From the NCBI RefSeq assembly GCF_030418125.1, contig NZ_JAUHTR010000005.1, forward strand, positions 214,597-278,596: a DNA stretch of 64,000 bases, read 5' to 3'. Source of the DNA: Fictibacillus fluitans (GTDB lineage Bacteria; Bacillota; Bacilli; Bacillales; Fictibacillaceae). The position numbers were made by a program, and so were the translations under genes. Positions 45,499-59,232 of the stretch are shown piece after piece. Numbering within the stretch: the first letter of the stretch is position 1; every line of letters begins with the position of its first letter. Below the pieces are notes generated by a model. The model was not told the origin of the DNA. It saw nothing but the letters and a program-made list of their open reading frames with translations, and did no database searches.

Positions 45499-47241
45499 TT
45501 AACGCATAATCGAAGGAAAGAGTATGACTTTCTTTTTCACATCATATAGACCCAGCTGTGTAATCCGGATATACGGCAGATGTGTGGATGAAAAAAACAG
45601 CAGACTGTAGATCGGGTCCTCGAACGCATAGCCGCGTTTTCGGAGTTCTGATGTTAATTTCTTCTCTTCCTCTATAAGTTCTTCGACCGCAAGTGGAGAC
45701 ATTCCTCCTGAGATTGGAAGCCTGATCGCGCTGACAACGCTTCCATTTTCTACAAGAGCGATGCCGCCTTTCATTTCTTTGATGCGGTTAAACGCGGCCA
45801 GCATGTCGCGCTTGCTTTTCCCGATTAAAAGGATATCTCCTGTGCTGGAGTACGAGCTGGCAAATCCGGATACACCGGTGGCAAATCCTTTGAGAAGCGT
45901 GTTGACTCTCCATTTGCCTTTTTTGTCGACCAGCATGAAAAAGCACTCATCGTGATCCTCATCGAGCTTTTCAGCTGTTGGATTGAGACTAATATGGTAC
46001 GGCTTCGTAATGACGGAGTTTACCATTTCGATTCCGGCCAGTGAGCTGAACTGAAAATCCTTCAATGTTAAATCCCAGTTCAGATCAAGAGGACCCATTC
46101 CATAATCATTCCATGGAAATGAAGTGCTCTCCTTCACAGCTTTCCCGTTTCGCTTGATCCATTGTCCTTTTGCGAGCACGGAATCAGGGCTCGGATGCTG
46201 CACAGAATCCAGAATGTTAAGATGAGCCACTCTTCCAGGCGCGACCATTCCGAGTATATGCTCCTTGCCGTAATATCTTGCTATGTTATAGGAGGCCATA
46301 TTATACGCATCAATCGGGTCAATGCCTTCTTCAAGCGCAATGGAAATCATTGTATCCGTCACACCGTCTTCATAAAAAGCAGGTGTGGAGCCATCGGTTG
46401 TAAAAATTACTCGGTCAAAATGAGTCGCACCGATCTCTTTCATTTCCCTTAAGATCTGACGGAGGTCAGGGCGAATGGATGAATACCTGAGTGACGTGGT
46501 ATATCCGAGATTCAGCCTCATCATCGCCTCTTCCCCGGTCATTGCTTCATGGTCGCAATCGACCCCAAGAAGAGCCATTTGGGTGAGGGTTTTCTCAGAA
46601 GCTCCCGGCAAATGCCCTTCCACCCTTTTTCCTGCTCTTCGGGTCTCACGCATGTAATGCAGAAGGTTATCATCCCCCTGAATCACTTTTGGCCAGCTCG
46701 TCAGTTCTCCCCCCTGAATGACATACGGAGAGGACAGCATTTTTTTCACATTGCTTAATGAGAACAGCGAATCTTCATTTAACAGCTCGGACTGTGAATC
46801 AAACCGGCACCACCAATAGTAGGTGTATGGCAGCTTATTCATGTCCTCCATAAGAGAAAGCGCTTTCGTAATTGGCGTTGATAAAAAAAGTTTGAGGTTG
46901 TCGCATATGAATGTAGTTGTACCGCGAAATGACGCATAATCGCCCAACGTCTGGGGATTATATAGTTGAAACGGGTGTGCATGCGGCTCAATGTATCCGG
47001 GTACGACGTATTTCCCATCGAGCTCCACCATTTCGGTGCCGTTAGTCTCCTGGGGCATGTTGTCCCCCACATATACAATGCGGTTATCGTAGATCCATAT
47101 ATTCGCTTTAGTCCAGCAATGCCGGGCAGTATTTAAATACGTTGCATTCTTCAATACCATGGTGGGAGCCAATTCGCCGAGAATAACGGCCTGATGGCGG
47201 CGCAATTCCACCTTGGACCAAACTAAAAACTGGTTAGACAT
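45499..47241 (-). CDS. yerA: YerA, adenine-deaminase-like amidohydrolase
   Basis: 580 residues. Amidohydrolase superfamily: metal site GYIEPHAHPF (His about 87 and 89), a GHLPG (about 208) and DCDHEA (about 228) further ligands, and IFTTDGSTP (about 283) with the catalytic Asp. The C-terminal ISGGMSPLAVEEL segment is typical of the adenine deaminase family. Adjacent to the purine operon as in Bacillus subtilis, which supports a purine-related role; YerA has been described as a poor adenine deaminase, so its real substrate is open. Confidence 0.88.
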   Translation of the reverse strand: MSNQFLVWSKVELRRHQAVILGELAPTMVLKNATYLNTARHCWTKANIWIYDNRIVYVGDNMPQETNGTEMVELDGKYVVPGYIEPHAHPFQLYNPQTLGDYASFRGTTTFICDNLKLFLSTPITKALSLMEDMNKLPYTYYWWCRFDSQSELLNEDSLFSLSNVKKMLSSPYVIQGGELTSWPKVIQGDDNLLHYMRETRRAGKRVEGHLPGASEKTLTQMALLGVDCDHEAMTGEEAMMRLNLGYTTSLRYSSIRPDLRQILREMKEIGATHFDRVIFTTDGSTPAFYEDGVTDTMISIALEEGIDPIDAYNMASYNIARYYGKEHILGMVAPGRVAHLNILDSVQHPSPDSVLAKGQWIKRNGKAVKESTSFPWNDYGMGPLDLNWDLTLKDFQFSSLAGIEMVNSVITKPYHISLNPTAEKLDEDHDECFFMLVDKKGKWRVNTLLKGFATGVSGFASSYSSTGDILLIGKSKRDMLAAFNRIKEMKGGIALVENGSVVSAIRLPISGGMSPLAVEELIEEEKKLTSELRKRGYAFEDPIYSLLFFSSTHLPYIRITQLGLYDVKKKVILFPSIMR

Positions 47242-47360
47242 GTGCTTGTTTCACCTTTTTCTCTGTAAGTTACATTTTCTCAAGGATACCATACATTTGC
47301 GCTGAATGTGTGTCATAACTCCAAACACTTAAATTTCACTACAGAAAGGAAAATTACGCT

Positions 47361-47621
47361 ATGAAACAGAATATCGGCATCCTTAACGCCATGATCCGCA
47401 TCGTGTGCGGATTAACCATGCTCGCCATGCTTACCGCGAAATATACCCGCAAACCATGGAAGGGCTCCTACGTATTCATGATGATCCTTGCCGCCATGAA
47501 AGTAGCTGAAGGGATTCTCCGTTATTGCCCCGTCACCGAAATGGTCAAACAAGGCACCGAGCTGAAGGACATGGACCTCAATGACATCACCAAAGAAGGC
47601 AACCCGATTAACCCAAGCTAA
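47361..47621 (+). CDS. DUF2892 (YgaP-type transmembrane) protein
   Basis: 86 residues. The start NIGILNAMIRIVCGLTMLAML is the DUF2892 pattern (N-x-x-x-x-D/N-x-x-x-R), followed by a second membrane helix and RYCPVTEMV, the C-P motif at the end of helix 2. In some proteins this domain is fused to a rhodanese; here it is alone. Function unknown. GAAAGG lies 11 bases upstream. Confidence 0.85.
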   Translation: MKQNIGILNAMIRIVCGLTMLAMLTAKYTRKPWKGSYVFMMILAAMKVAEGILRYCPVTEMVKQGTELKDMDLNDITKEGNPINPS

Positions 47622-47659
47622 AAAAGTTCGTTTAAGTTAATCCCTGTTGCTTTTGAGGG

Positions 47660-47871
47660 TAGTTGATTTCCGTTCCAGGTCGCTAACTTTTACCGGCGCC
47701 AGCGCCTACTTTCGCAGGGCGTGCGCTGAGCCTACTCGGCGCCAGCGCCTGCGTAGTCTCACCTGTCACGCACATCCTGGAGGACAAGGAAGGCTTCGGC
47801 AGGGATACATCGCACGAAGAAAATGTATTTTCATTTTCGAGGAGTCTCGCACCTTGCACTCCAACCAACTG
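47660..47871 (+). repeat. MITE-like intergenic repeat
   Basis: The ends (GTTGATTTCCGTTCCAGGTCGC and, inverted, AGTTGGTTGGAGTGCAAGG, each read from outside) form imperfect terminal inverted repeats. Inside are two copies of GGCGCCAGCGCCT. This pattern, including GAGTCTCGCACCTTGCACT, recalls repeats found in many Bacillus intergenic regions. Reading frames across it on both strands are not credible genes. Confidence 0.65.
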
Positions 47872-47925
47872 ATCAATGAAGAATTTACCGCACAACTTTT
47901 CCTGAGCAACTAATAATCAAAGCAC

Positions 47926-47955
47926 AAAAAAACTCCCCACTCAAGGGGAGTTTTC
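47926..47955 (-). terminator. Terminator of the purine operon
   Basis: ACTCCCC and GGGGAGT with TTTTTTT on the minus strand. It lies 97 bases beyond the purD stop, with a small plus-strand gene in between; on the plus strand the stem ends in TTTT only. Confidence 0.85.
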
Positions 47956-47972
47956 TGCAAGGAGGGACAGCT

Positions 47973-50880
<2,908 letters not shown>

Positions 50881-50884
<4 letters not shown>

Positions 50885-51471
50885 AATGATACGCCTCCTA
50901 CTTTCTCTTGGTTGAATAGCTGATGCAGCACACTTGGAAACAATTGATGCTCGACCTGCTGGATCCGCTCCTGCAGTGTATCCCGTGTGTCCTCTTTATT
51001 GATCGGCACGGTTTTCTGTGCGATGATCGGGCCTGTGTCCATTCCGCTGTCCACATAATGTACAGTAACACCGGTTACTTCTGCTTTTGCGTCCAATGCC
51101 TGTCCGACCGCATCCTTGCCCGGAAATGCCGGCAGGAGCGATGGATGGATGTTGACGATGCGCCCTTCATATTCAGAAAGCAAAGTGGAGCCAATCAGGC
51201 GCATGTAACCCGCAAGCACAATAAATTCAATGTTTCTTTCTTTCAGCTGCTTTAAAATCTCCGTCTCAAACGCTGTTTTTGATTCAAACTCTTTTGGATA
51301 AAACGCAAACGTTTCTGTTCCCGATTGTTCAGCGCGCTCTACTACCCGCGCACCCGGCTTGTCGCAAACCAGAAGCGAAACGTCCGCTTCCAGCTTCTTT
51401 TCATTTATAGCATCGATGATCGCCTGGAAATTGGAGCCGCTTCCTGATGCAAAGATGGCGATTTTCTTCAT
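50881..51471 (-). CDS. purN: Phosphoribosylglycinamide formyltransferase
   Basis: 196 residues. Uses 10-formyl-tetrahydrofolate. GSGSNFQAI (about 10), [10 protein letters not shown] (His about 107) and [11 protein letters not shown] (Asp about 142) are the phosphate, catalytic and catalytic-Asp regions. ATG overlaps the purM stop by four bases. Confidence 0.97.
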
Positions 51472-52508
51472 TTAAGCTCACCGCCGCCGAACTGGACACC
51501 TTCGCCCTTTTTCACGCGGCCGATGACAAACGCCTTTTCTCCGTCATTTTCAAGCGATTTAATGACATCAAAGGATTCCTCATAATCAACAGCAAGCACC
51601 ATCCCGATACCCATGTTGAACGTGTTGAACATCTCTTTTCTTCCGATGCCCCCTGTTTGTTCGATGGTTTCAAAGATAGCTGGAATGGGCCATGAGCCGT
51701 AATCCACTTCAGCTGCCAGTCCTTCCGGAAGCATGCGCGGAATATTTTCCTCAAATCCGCCGCCCGTAATATGAGCCGCCCCATGAACTTGATAGTTTTT
51801 AAAAGCGTTAAGCAGCGGTTTTACATAAATGCGCGTTGGAGCCAGCAGCTCTTCGCCCAATGTTTTTCCGTCCGTTCCAAAGCTGCTCTCCAGATCCAGC
51901 TGGCCTGTTTCAAGAAGGACTTTGCGCACGAGCGAATAGCCGTTGCTGTGGATGCCATTGGAAGCAAGTCCGATGAGAACATCTCCTTCTTTGACAAGAT
52001 CCGGGTGAATGAGTCTGGATTTTTCTGCAGCGCCGACTGAAAAACCGGCAAGGTCATAATCTCCATTGCTGTACATACCGGGCATTTCTGCCGTTTCTCC
52101 GCCGATCAGGGAACAGCCTGCCTGCTCACAGCCATCGGCAACTCCTTTGACGATATCCTCAATCTTTGCTGGATCCAGCTTTCCGCATGCGATGTAATCC
52201 AGGAAGTACAGCGGCTCGGCTCCCTGTGCCACGATGTCATTCACGCACATCGCCACAGCGTCCACTCCAATGGTATCATGTTTATCCATCATGATTGCCA
52301 CCATAAGCTTTGTGCCCACTCCGTCCGTACCGGAAATCAGAACCGGCTCCTTGTACGGCAGGTTGGACAAGTCAAACATTGCCCCAAAGCCGCCAAGGCC
52401 TGCCATGACTTCGGGACGGCGTGTACGCAATGCGTGCTTTTTGATTCTGTCTACCGCCTCGTAACCCGCTTCAATATCCACTCCGGCCTGTCTGTATGCC
52501 TCTGCCAT
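51468..52508 (-). CDS. purM: Phosphoribosylformylglycinamidine cyclo-ligase (AIR synthetase)
   Basis: 346 residues. Closes the imidazole ring with ATP. PurM/SelD-type fold; marks GTDGVGTK (about 60), GGETAEMPG (about 135), ITGGGFEEN (about 235). It follows purF by 23 bases and is coupled to purN. Confidence 0.98.
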   Translation of the reverse strand: MAEAYRQAGVDIEAGYEAVDRIKKHALRTRRPEVMAGLGGFGAMFDLSNLPYKEPVLISGTDGVGTKLMVAIMMDKHDTIGVDAVAMCVNDIVAQGAEPLYFLDYIACGKLDPAKIEDIVKGVADGCEQAGCSLIGGETAEMPGMYSNGDYDLAGFSVGAAEKSRLIHPDLVKEGDVLIGLASNGIHSNGYSLVRKVLLETGQLDLESSFGTDGKTLGEELLAPTRIYVKPLLNAFKNYQVHGAAHITGGGFEENIPRMLPEGLAAEVDYGSWPIPAIFETIEQTGGIGRKEMFNTFNMGIGMVLAVDYEESFDVIKSLENDGEKAFVIGRVKKGEGVQFGGGELK

Positions 52509-52531
52509 TGTATTTCCTCCCTTTTTTGCGC

Positions 52532-53950
52532 TTACACCATTTCTTTTTCATACGGAAGCACGGTATCCGGATAGATCTCTGTTGGATACTTCCCTGTAAA
52601 GCAAGCCAGGCACTGTCCGTTGTTCGGGTCCCCATCCGGGCGCCCGATGCCTCTCAGCAATCCCTCAGGCGATAAGAAAGACAATGAATCTGCTCCGATA
52701 ATGTCTCTGATTTCCTCCACTGTATGATTGGAGGCGATCAGTTCTGCACGCTCTGATGTATCAATGCCGTAGTAGCACGGATGAGCAATCGGAGGAGCGG
52801 TAATCCGCACATGCACTTCAGTTGCTCCCGCTGCACGCAGCATTTTCACAATCCGGCGGCTCGTTGTTCCGCGGACGATGGAGTCATCAACCATCACCAC
52901 GCGTTTGCCTTCCACGATTCCCCGTACAGGAGACAGCTTCATCTTCACACCAAGCTCCCGCAATTCCTGTGACGGCTGGATGAACGTACGGCCTACATAA
53001 CGGTTTTTGATCAAGCCGATTTCGTAAGGAATGCCTGATGCTTCGGCATAGCCGATCGCGGCTGAAATACTGGAGTCAGGAACGCCTGTAACCACATCCG
53101 CTTCGATTGGCGCTTCGCGGTACAGCTCTTTTCCTAGATTCTTTCTTGCACTGTGCACGTTCACCTGGTCGATGTTGCTGTCAGGACGTGAAAAGTATAT
53201 ATATTCCATGGAACAGATCGAGCGGTTCGTCGGTGAAGAAAAACGGTCCGCAGTCATTCCATTGTTGTCGATGATTAAAAGTTCTCCCGGTTTCACATCG
53301 CGAAGATACTCTGCACCCACTACGTCAAAGGCACAGGTCTCGGAAGCCACCACATAGGCATCTCCGAGCATGCCGATGGAAAGCGGACGCAATCCGTTGG
53401 GATCCAGTGCGACCATCAGCTTGTCCTCCGTCATGATCACAAAAGCATAAGCCCCTTTTAGCATGGTAAGGGCATTTCTTACCTGGTCCTTTAAATCCAC
53501 ATATCCGCTGCGCTTAATCAAGTGAGCCAATACTTCGGTATCGGATGTTGTCTGAAAAATACTTCCCTGTGCTTCAAGCTGGTGTTTCAGCGCATTCGCA
53601 TTCACTAGGTTTCCGTTGTGTGCAACCGCAAGACTGGACGTCTGTGAGCGGAAAAGCAGGGGCTGAACATTTGCATATTCATTGCCCCCTGCTGTGGAAT
53701 AGCGCACATGGCCGATGGCAGCATGGCCGGTCATGCCTTCAAGTTCCCCGCGGCTGAACACCTCGGTTACAAGCCCGTGTCCTTTGTGCATTTTCAGCTT
53801 TTCACCGTCTGTTACAACAATTCCTGCACCTTCCTGTCCTCGGTGCTGAAGGCTGTGCAGTCCGTAATACGTGAGCTGGGCAGCATCCTGATGTCCCCAG
53901 ATGCCAAATACCCCACATTCTTCGTTTAAGCCTTTGATGTCAGCAAGCAT
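52532..53950 (-). CDS. purF: Amidophosphoribosyltransferase
   Basis: 472 residues. First committed step: PRPP and glutamine to phosphoribosylamine. An 11-residue propeptide ([11 protein letters not shown]) precedes the nucleophilic Cys12, as in the Bacillus subtilis enzyme. PRPP motif [13 protein letters not shown] (about 350); the Fe-S cysteines are in SICSMEY, HPCYYG and [11 protein letters not shown] 53950 has GGAG 8 bases upstream and overlaps purL by 25 bases. Confidence 0.98.
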   Translation of the reverse strand: MLADIKGLNEECGVFGIWGHQDAAQLTYYGLHSLQHRGQEGAGIVVTDGEKLKMHKGHGLVTEVFSRGELEGMTGHAAIGHVRYSTAGGNEYANVQPLLFRSQTSSLAVAHNGNLVNANALKHQLEAQGSIFQTTSDTEVLAHLIKRSGYVDLKDQVRNALTMLKGAYAFVIMTEDKLMVALDPNGLRPLSIGMLGDAYVVASETCAFDVVGAEYLRDVKPGELLIIDNNGMTADRFSSPTNRSICSMEYIYFSRPDSNIDQVNVHSARKNLGKELYREAPIEADVVTGVPDSSISAAIGYAEASGIPYEIGLIKNRYVGRTFIQPSQELRELGVKMKLSPVRGIVEGKRVVMVDDSIVRGTTSRRIVKMLRAAGATEVHVRITAPPIAHPCYYGIDTSERAELIASNHTVEEIRDIIGADSLSFLSPEGLLRGIGRPDGDPNNGQCLACFTGKYPTEIYPDTVLPYEKEMV

Positions 53951-56154
53951 GGTATGGCTCCTTTCCAAGCCGAATGAAGTTCATCATACGCTGCGGCCAG
54001 CACCTCTTGATTTTCATGGTCGATGCGCAAAACCGCGTTGTCCGTTACAAATCCGATCTGTTTCGCGTCTTCATTCATCGCTTCAAACGCTTTGGCGTTT
54101 TCCGGTTTTACTGAAACTAGGAAGCGTGACTGGGTTTCGCTGTAAAGGGCAGAAACAAGGTCTCCCTCAAGCTCAACTGACGCCCCTGTATTGCCGTTCA
54201 TCATGCTTTCGGCAAGTGCGACTGACAATCCGCCCTCTGCCACGTCATGAGCAGATTCAACAAGTCCGTTCTGAATGGCTTCAAGCAATTGCTTCTGGCG
54301 TTTGACTTCCGTTTCCAGATTCAACGCCGGTGCTTTTCCTGAAATTTTGCCCAGCTGCATTTTTTGCAGCTCGCTTCCGCCAAATTCCTGAAGGGTTTCA
54401 CCGATTACATAGATCAGGTCTCCCGGTGCTTTGAAGTACTGAGTTGTAATATGGTCAAGGTGATGAACGAGTCCAACCATCCCGATTACAGGAGTCGGAT
54501 ACACGGCCACACCGTTTGTTTCATTATAAAGTGATACGTTACCGCCGATTACCGGTGTGCCCAGCGTTCGGCACGCTTCGCTCATTCCGTCCGTGGACTT
54601 TTCGAGCTGCCAGAAGATTTCCGGCTTTTCCGGATTTCCGTAGTTCAGGCAGTCGGTAATGGCAAGCGGTTCTGCACCGGAACAAACGAGGTTTCTTGCT
54701 GCTTCTGCCACGGCGATCTGTCCGCCCGTTTCCGGATCAAGATAGAGATAGCGAGAGTTGCAGTCGGTTGTCATCGCAAGCGCCTTATCGGTTTCACGGA
54801 TGCGGATAACAGCAGCATCCGATCCCGGAGGCACGACTGTGTTGGTGCGTACCATGTAGTCGTACTGGTCAAACACCCACGATTTGCTTGCGATCGTTGG
54901 CTGTGCTAAAAGCTGCAGCAGTGTTTCCTTTTTGCTTTCTACTGCTGGAACGAAAGGTTCCTCGTTTTGAAACTTTGAAAACATTTCAGGCTCTCTGGAT
55001 GGCTTATGATATACCGGCGCTTCTTCTGCAAGCGCATCAACCGGAACATCGGCGACAACTTCTCCGTGTTGAAGAAGGCGAAGCTGCTTGTCTTCAATAA
55101 CCGTTCCAACGACTACAGCCTCAAGGCCCCATTTTTCAAAAATATCAATGGCTTCCTGCTCTCTGCCTTTTTGCATAACGATCAGCATGCGTTCCTGAGA
55201 TTCAGAAAGCATCATTTCGTATGCCGTCATGTTCAATTCACGCTGCGGTACAAGATCAAGGTTCATCTCGATTCCCATGCCCGCTTTACTTGCCATCTCA
55301 GCAGATGAGCTCGTAAGGCCGGCTGCTCCCATATCCTGAATACCGACAAGCGCATCACAGTTCTGGATAAGTTCCAGGCACGCTTCAAGCAGCAGCTTTT
55401 CCATGAACGGGTCGCCCACTTGAACAGCCGGGCGCTTCTCTTCAGAAGCTTCGGTCAATTCCTCGGAAGCGAAAGTCGCCCCGTGGATTCCGTCGCGCCC
55501 TGTTCGAGCTCCGACATACATAACCGAGTTGCCTGCGCCTTTTGCCTGCCCTTTTTGAATGTCCTTGTGGTCGATCAATCCAACACACATTGCGTTAACA
55601 AGCGGATTGCCATCGTAGGAAGCATCAAACTGAACTTCGCCGCCAACCGTCGGAATTCCGATACAGTTGCCGTAACCTGCGATACCGGCAACCACTTCTT
55701 CAAACAAATATTTCACACGGGAAGACGTCAATTCGCCAAAACGAAGCGAGTTCAACAGTGCAACCGGGCGCGCACCCATGGAAAAGATGTCACGAATGAT
55801 GCCGCCAACACCTGTGGCTGCACCCTGATATGGTTCAATGGCAGATGGGTGGTTGTGGCTTTCAATTTTGAAAACAACCGCCTGGCCATCCCCAATGTCT
55901 ACCACTCCTGCTCCCTCTCCAGGACCCTGAAGCACGCGTTCTCCATCCACAGGGAACTTGCGAAGGACTGGCTTGGAGTTTTTATACGAACAATGCTCAC
56001 TCCACATGACCGAGAACAATCCGGTCTCCGTCCAGTTCGGAAGGCGTCCGATGATGGATTGAACAAGAGCAAACTCCTCATCGCTCAAACCCATTTCACG
56101 GTATAATTTTTGCTCCTGAATTTGTTCTGCAGTCGGCTCATGAAGATAAGACAT
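53926..56154 (-). CDS. purL: FGAM synthase, large subunit (small-PurL type)
   Basis: 742 residues. ATP-dependent amidation of FGAR; needs PurS and PurQ as separate subunits, all encoded next to each other. Marks: [11 protein letters not shown] (about 48), [11 protein letters not shown] (about 80), [13 protein letters not shown] (about 95), and a second synthase half from about 400. ATG overlaps purQ by 17 bases. Confidence 0.98.
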   Translation of the reverse strand: MSYLHEPTAEQIQEQKLYREMGLSDEEFALVQSIIGRLPNWTETGLFSVMWSEHCSYKNSKPVLRKFPVDGERVLQGPGEGAGVVDIGDGQAVVFKIESHNHPSAIEPYQGAATGVGGIIRDIFSMGARPVALLNSLRFGELTSSRVKYLFEEVVAGIAGYGNCIGIPTVGGEVQFDASYDGNPLVNAMCVGLIDHKDIQKGQAKGAGNSVMYVGARTGRDGIHGATFASEELTEASEEKRPAVQVGDPFMEKLLLEACLELIQNCDALVGIQDMGAAGLTSSSAEMASKAGMGIEMNLDLVPQRELNMTAYEMMLSESQERMLIVMQKGREQEAIDIFEKWGLEAVVVGTVIEDKQLRLLQHGEVVADVPVDALAEEAPVYHKPSREPEMFSKFQNEEPFVPAVESKKETLLQLLAQPTIASKSWVFDQYDYMVRTNTVVPPGSDAAVIRIRETDKALAMTTDCNSRYLYLDPETGGQIAVAEAARNLVCSGAEPLAITDCLNYGNPEKPEIFWQLEKSTDGMSEACRTLGTPVIGGNVSLYNETNGVAVYPTPVIGMVGLVHHLDHITTQYFKAPGDLIYVIGETLQEFGGSELQKMQLGKISGKAPALNLETEVKRQKQLLEAIQNGLVESAHDVAEGGLSVALAESMMNGNTGASVELEGDLVSALYSETQSRFLVSVKPENAKAFEAMNEDAKQIGFVTDNAVLRIDHENQEVLAAAYDELHSAWKGAIPCLLTSKA

Positions 56155-56821
56155 GGTTTTCCCTCCAGCTTTTTACGATTGATTGAAACAATTTCAGTCC
56201 GTCCGCACTGCCCAAAAGCTCACTGACTGCTCGCTCGGGATGCGGCATCATGCCAAGTACGTTGCCTTTGGCGTTCATGATTCCGGCGATATCCGAAACC
56301 GATCCGTTCGGGTTATTTTTATAGCGGAAGATGATGCGATTTTCCTCTTCCAGCTGTTTCAGTGTCTCTTCATCACAATAGTAGTTTCCTGCGCCGTGGG
56401 CGATCGGAATAATAATTTCTTCGTCCTTCCCGTAGGAAGAGCTGAACATGGTTTCATTGTTGACGACCTTCAGCGCTTCTTGCTTACAGATGAATTTCAA
56501 TGATTCATTTCGGCGCATGGCTCCCGGAAGCAATCCAGCTTCCTGAAGGATTTGAAATCCGTTGCAGACGCCAAGCACGGGTTTGCCCGCCTCGGCGGCT
56601 TTTTTCACTCCATCCATTACATGGGAAAACTGTGCGATGGCGCCTGTACGAAGGTAGTCGCCATACGAGAATCCGCCCGGCAGCAGGATTCCGTCAAAAC
56701 GGTCAAGACTTTCTTCGTCATGCCACACGTACTCGGCTTCTGCACCAAGCTCGTCCTTTACGGCGTGAAACATGTCAATGTCACAGTTGGATCCTGGAAA
56801 AACAATGACCGCAAACCTCAC
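56138..56821 (-). CDS. purQ: FGAM synthase, glutaminase subunit
   Basis: 227 residues. Class I glutamine amidotransferase: Cys in GVCNGFQ (about 86), His and Glu in MPHPERA (about 195). Gives ammonia to PurL. ATG overlaps the purS stop by four bases. Confidence 0.98.
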   Translation of the reverse strand: MRFAVIVFPGSNCDIDMFHAVKDELGAEAEYVWHDEESLDRFDGILLPGGFSYGDYLRTGAIAQFSHVMDGVKKAAEAGKPVLGVCNGFQILQEAGLLPGAMRRNESLKFICKQEALKVVNNETMFSSSYGKDEEIIIPIAHGAGNYYCDEETLKQLEEENRIIFRYKNNPNGSVSDIAGIMNAKGNVLGMMPHPERAVSELLGSADGLKLFQSIVKSWRENHVLSS

Positions 56822-57072
56822 TGTGCGACAACCTCCTCCACCTCATAGCGGTAATCTTCAATGACCGGGTTTGAAAGCAATTTCTCACACATTTCTCTGA
56901 TAGCCTGATCAAGGTCCTTTACGCTGTCTTCAATCGTAAGCTCAAGATATTTACCGATGCGGACGTCCTGCACCTCGTTATATTCCATTCGGTGCAATGA
57001 GCCTTTAACCGCTGTCCCCTGAGGATCCAATACGCTTTCTTTTAACGTGACAAATACTTTTACTTTATACAT
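56818..57072 (-). CDS. purS: FGAM synthase, PurS subunit
   Basis: 84 residues, the usual length. Starts [19 protein letters not shown]; a ferredoxin-like fold that bridges PurL and PurQ. Its ATG overlaps the end of purC by eight bases, suggesting coupling. Confidence 0.97.
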   Translation of the reverse strand: MYKVKVFVTLKESVLDPQGTAVKGSLHRMEYNEVQDVRIGKYLELTIEDSVKDLDQAIREMCEKLLSNPVIEDYRYEVEEVVAQ

Positions 57073-57784
57073 GAAGATTTCCCCCTAAGCGTTCTAAGAT
57101 TTTTTCATATGCATCTGTTAAGCTGCCAAGATCACGGCGAAATACGTCTTTATCGAGTTTTTCATTCGTCTCACTGTCCCAAAGACGGCATGTATCCGGT
57201 GAAATTTCATCAGCCACCAGCAGTTCACCCTTGCCATTTGTGCCGAACTCCAGCTTAAAATCTATTAATCTAACTTTTTTCTCTGCAAAAAATTGAACAA
57301 GAACGGTATTGACCTGAAGCGCAAGCTCCTTCATTTCTTCAAGCTGCTGTGGAACTGCAAGCTCTAAAGCTGCGATATGGTCTGTGTTAAAAAGAGGATC
57401 GCCAAGGTCGTCATTTTTGTAATAAAATTCGACGATCGGCTTACGCAGAACGTGTCCTTCCGGAAGTCCCGTACGTTTGGCCAGTGTTCCTGCCACCACG
57501 TTGCGGACAACCACCTCAAGTGGAATGATCTCCACATGCTGGACAATCTGTTCGGTTGGAGATTGTTTGGAGATAAAATGAGTGGTAATGTTATTTTGCT
57601 GCAAAAGCGCAAACATCAAGCTGGTGATCTCATTGTTCAGGCGGCCTTTTCCATCGATCGTTGCTTTCTTCTCGCCGTTGAACGCTGTCGCTGAATCCTT
57701 GTATTCCACCCACACTGTGTTTCGATCTTCTGTGCTGTAAATCCTCTTCGCCTTTCCTTCATAAAGCAAGGTTTGCTTTTCCAT
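57065..57784 (-). CDS. purC: SAICAR synthetase
   Basis: 239 residues. Joins CAIR and aspartate with ATP. Starts MEKQTLLYEGKAKRIY; KLEFG (about 175) and ADEISPDTCRLWD (about 190) are the family marks. It follows purB after a long 155-base gap that holds two inverted-repeat features. Confidence 0.97.
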   Translation of the reverse strand: MEKQTLLYEGKAKRIYSTEDRNTVWVEYKDSATAFNGEKKATIDGKGRLNNEITSLMFALLQQNNITTHFISKQSPTEQIVQHVEIIPLEVVVRNVVAGTLAKRTGLPEGHVLRKPIVEFYYKNDDLGDPLFNTDHIAALELAVPQQLEEMKELALQVNTVLVQFFAEKKVRLIDFKLEFGTNGKGELLVADEISPDTCRLWDSETNEKLDKDVFRRDLGSLTDAYEKILERLGGNLHV

Positions 57785-57939
57785 TCAAAATCCCCCTGAC
57801 ATAAGTCGAATTCCATAAGAAAAATCACGAATATTGGCAATATTATAAGTAGTGCTAAGGCTTGTGAGACGGAACGGCGATGCGTTTCCGTCTCAAATCC
57901 CCATTACTATTTGCTTAAAGACCAAGTCTTTAGTATTTA
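57785..57939. other. purB-purC intercistronic region with hairpin and duplicated purB tail
   Basis: TGAGACGGAA and TTTCCGTCTCA pair at about 57865-57895 without a T-run on the minus strand. TAAAGACCAAGTCTTT (AAAGAC and GTCTTT inverted) occurs twice, at 57916-57931 and at 57941-57956, the second copy holding the last codons of purB. All other pur genes here are closely spaced or overlap, so this 155-base break is unusual. Confidence 0.6.
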
Positions 57940-59232
57940 CTAAAGACCAAGTCTTTCGAAAATCGTATCCACATGCTGCAGGTGGTACGAGTAGTCGAAG
58001 CAGTCTTCGATGTCTTCTGGTGTAAGTTTTTCCGTAATGCGCGGCTCTTCCTGAACGAGCTGCTTGAATTGGATGCCTTCTTCCCAGGCCTGCATTGCTT
58101 TGGGCTGAACGATGTCATAAGCGGCTTCACGGCTCATTCCTTTATCGATGAGCTTCAACAGCACGCGCTGAGAATAGATTAATCCGTATGTTCTTGTCAT
58201 GTTGCGTTTCATGTTTTCCGGGAACACCGTCAGGTTCTTCACGATGTTGCCAAAGCGGTTAAGCATGTAATTTAATGCAATCGTTGCATCCGGCAAAATT
58301 ACACGTTCTGCGGAGGAGTGGGAAATATCACGTTCATGCCATAGTGCCACGTTTTCGTAAGCTGTCACCATGTAGCCGCGAATCACGCGTGCCATACCGG
58401 TCATGTTTTCCGAACCGATCGGGTTGCGTTTGTGAGGCATCGCAGAAGATCCTTTTTGGCCTTTGGCAAAGAACTCTTCCACTTCACGCGTTTCACTCTT
58501 TTGCAGCCCGCGGATCTCAACTGAGAACTTCTCGATGCTTGCTGCTACTAGCGCCAATGCAGACAAATAATGGGCATGGCGGTCGCGTTGAAGGGTTTGG
58601 GTTGAAATCGGCGATGCTTCTAGCCCCAGCTTTTCACAAACATATTTTTCAACGAATGGATCGATGTTGGCATATGTACCAACCGCTCCGCTGATTTTTC
58701 CGACGCGGACCGAGTCAGCTGCCTGCTTGAAACGCTCAAGGTTACGCTTCATTTCTTCATACCAGAGTGCCAGCTTCAAACCAAAGGTAGTCGGTTCTGC
58801 GTGAACACCGTGGGTACGGCCCATCATGACCGTGTACTTATGTTCTTTCGCTTTGTTTCCGATGATCTCGATGAACTTCTCGATGTCTTTGATCAGGATT
58901 TCATTCGCCTGCAGCAGCAGGTATGACAACGCTGTATCCACTACGTCGGTGGAAGTGAGTCCGTAGTGTACCCATTTGCGCTCTTCGCCCAGTGTTTCGG
59001 ATACTGCGCGGGTAAAAGCGACTACATCGTGGCGTGTTTCCTGCTCAATTTCAAAAATTCGGTTGATATCAAATGATGCATTCTCGCGCAGCTTTCTAAC
59101 GTCCTCTTTCGGAATCTCGCCAAGCTCTGCCCATGCTTCACAGGCTAAAATTTCGACTTCCAGCCAGGCTTTAAAGCGGTTTTCATCTGTCCAAATCGCT
59201 CCCATTTCAGGGCGTGTATACCGTTCAATCAT
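57940..59232 (-). CDS. purB: Adenylosuccinate lyase
   Basis: 430 residues. Acts twice in purine synthesis (SAICAR to AICAR, adenylosuccinate to AMP). Marks: TSTDVVDTA (about 86), [10 protein letters not shown] (about 138) and the signature loop [12 protein letters not shown] (about 260) with the catalytic Ser. ATG overlaps the purK stop by four bases. Its last codons are repeated just downstream. Confidence 0.98.
   Translation of the reverse strand: MIERYTRPEMGAIWTDENRFKAWLEVEILACEAWAELGEIPKEDVRKLRENASFDINRIFEIEQETRHDVVAFTRAVSETLGEERKWVHYGLTSTDVVDTALSYLLLQANEILIKDIEKFIEIIGNKAKEHKYTVMMGRTHGVHAEPTTFGLKLALWYEEMKRNLERFKQAADSVRVGKISGAVGTYANIDPFVEKYVCEKLGLEASPISTQTLQRDRHAHYLSALALVAASIEKFSVEIRGLQKSETREVEEFFAKGQKGSSAMPHKRNPIGSENMTGMARVIRGYMVTAYENVALWHERDISHSSAERVILPDATIALNYMLNRFGNIVKNLTVFPENMKRNMTRTYGLIYSQRVLLKLIDKGMSREAAYDIVQPKAMQAWEEGIQFKQLVQEEPRITEKLTPEDIEDCFDYSYHLQHVDTIFERLGL

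Noticed and set aside
47647..47913. Open frames on both strands across the MITE-like repeat
   Set aside because: They are made of repeat sequence, have no ribosome site and no recognisable protein.
55420..56106. 228-codon plus-strand frame opposite purL
   Set aside because: Shadow frame opposite purL; low-complexity composition typical of antisense reading.
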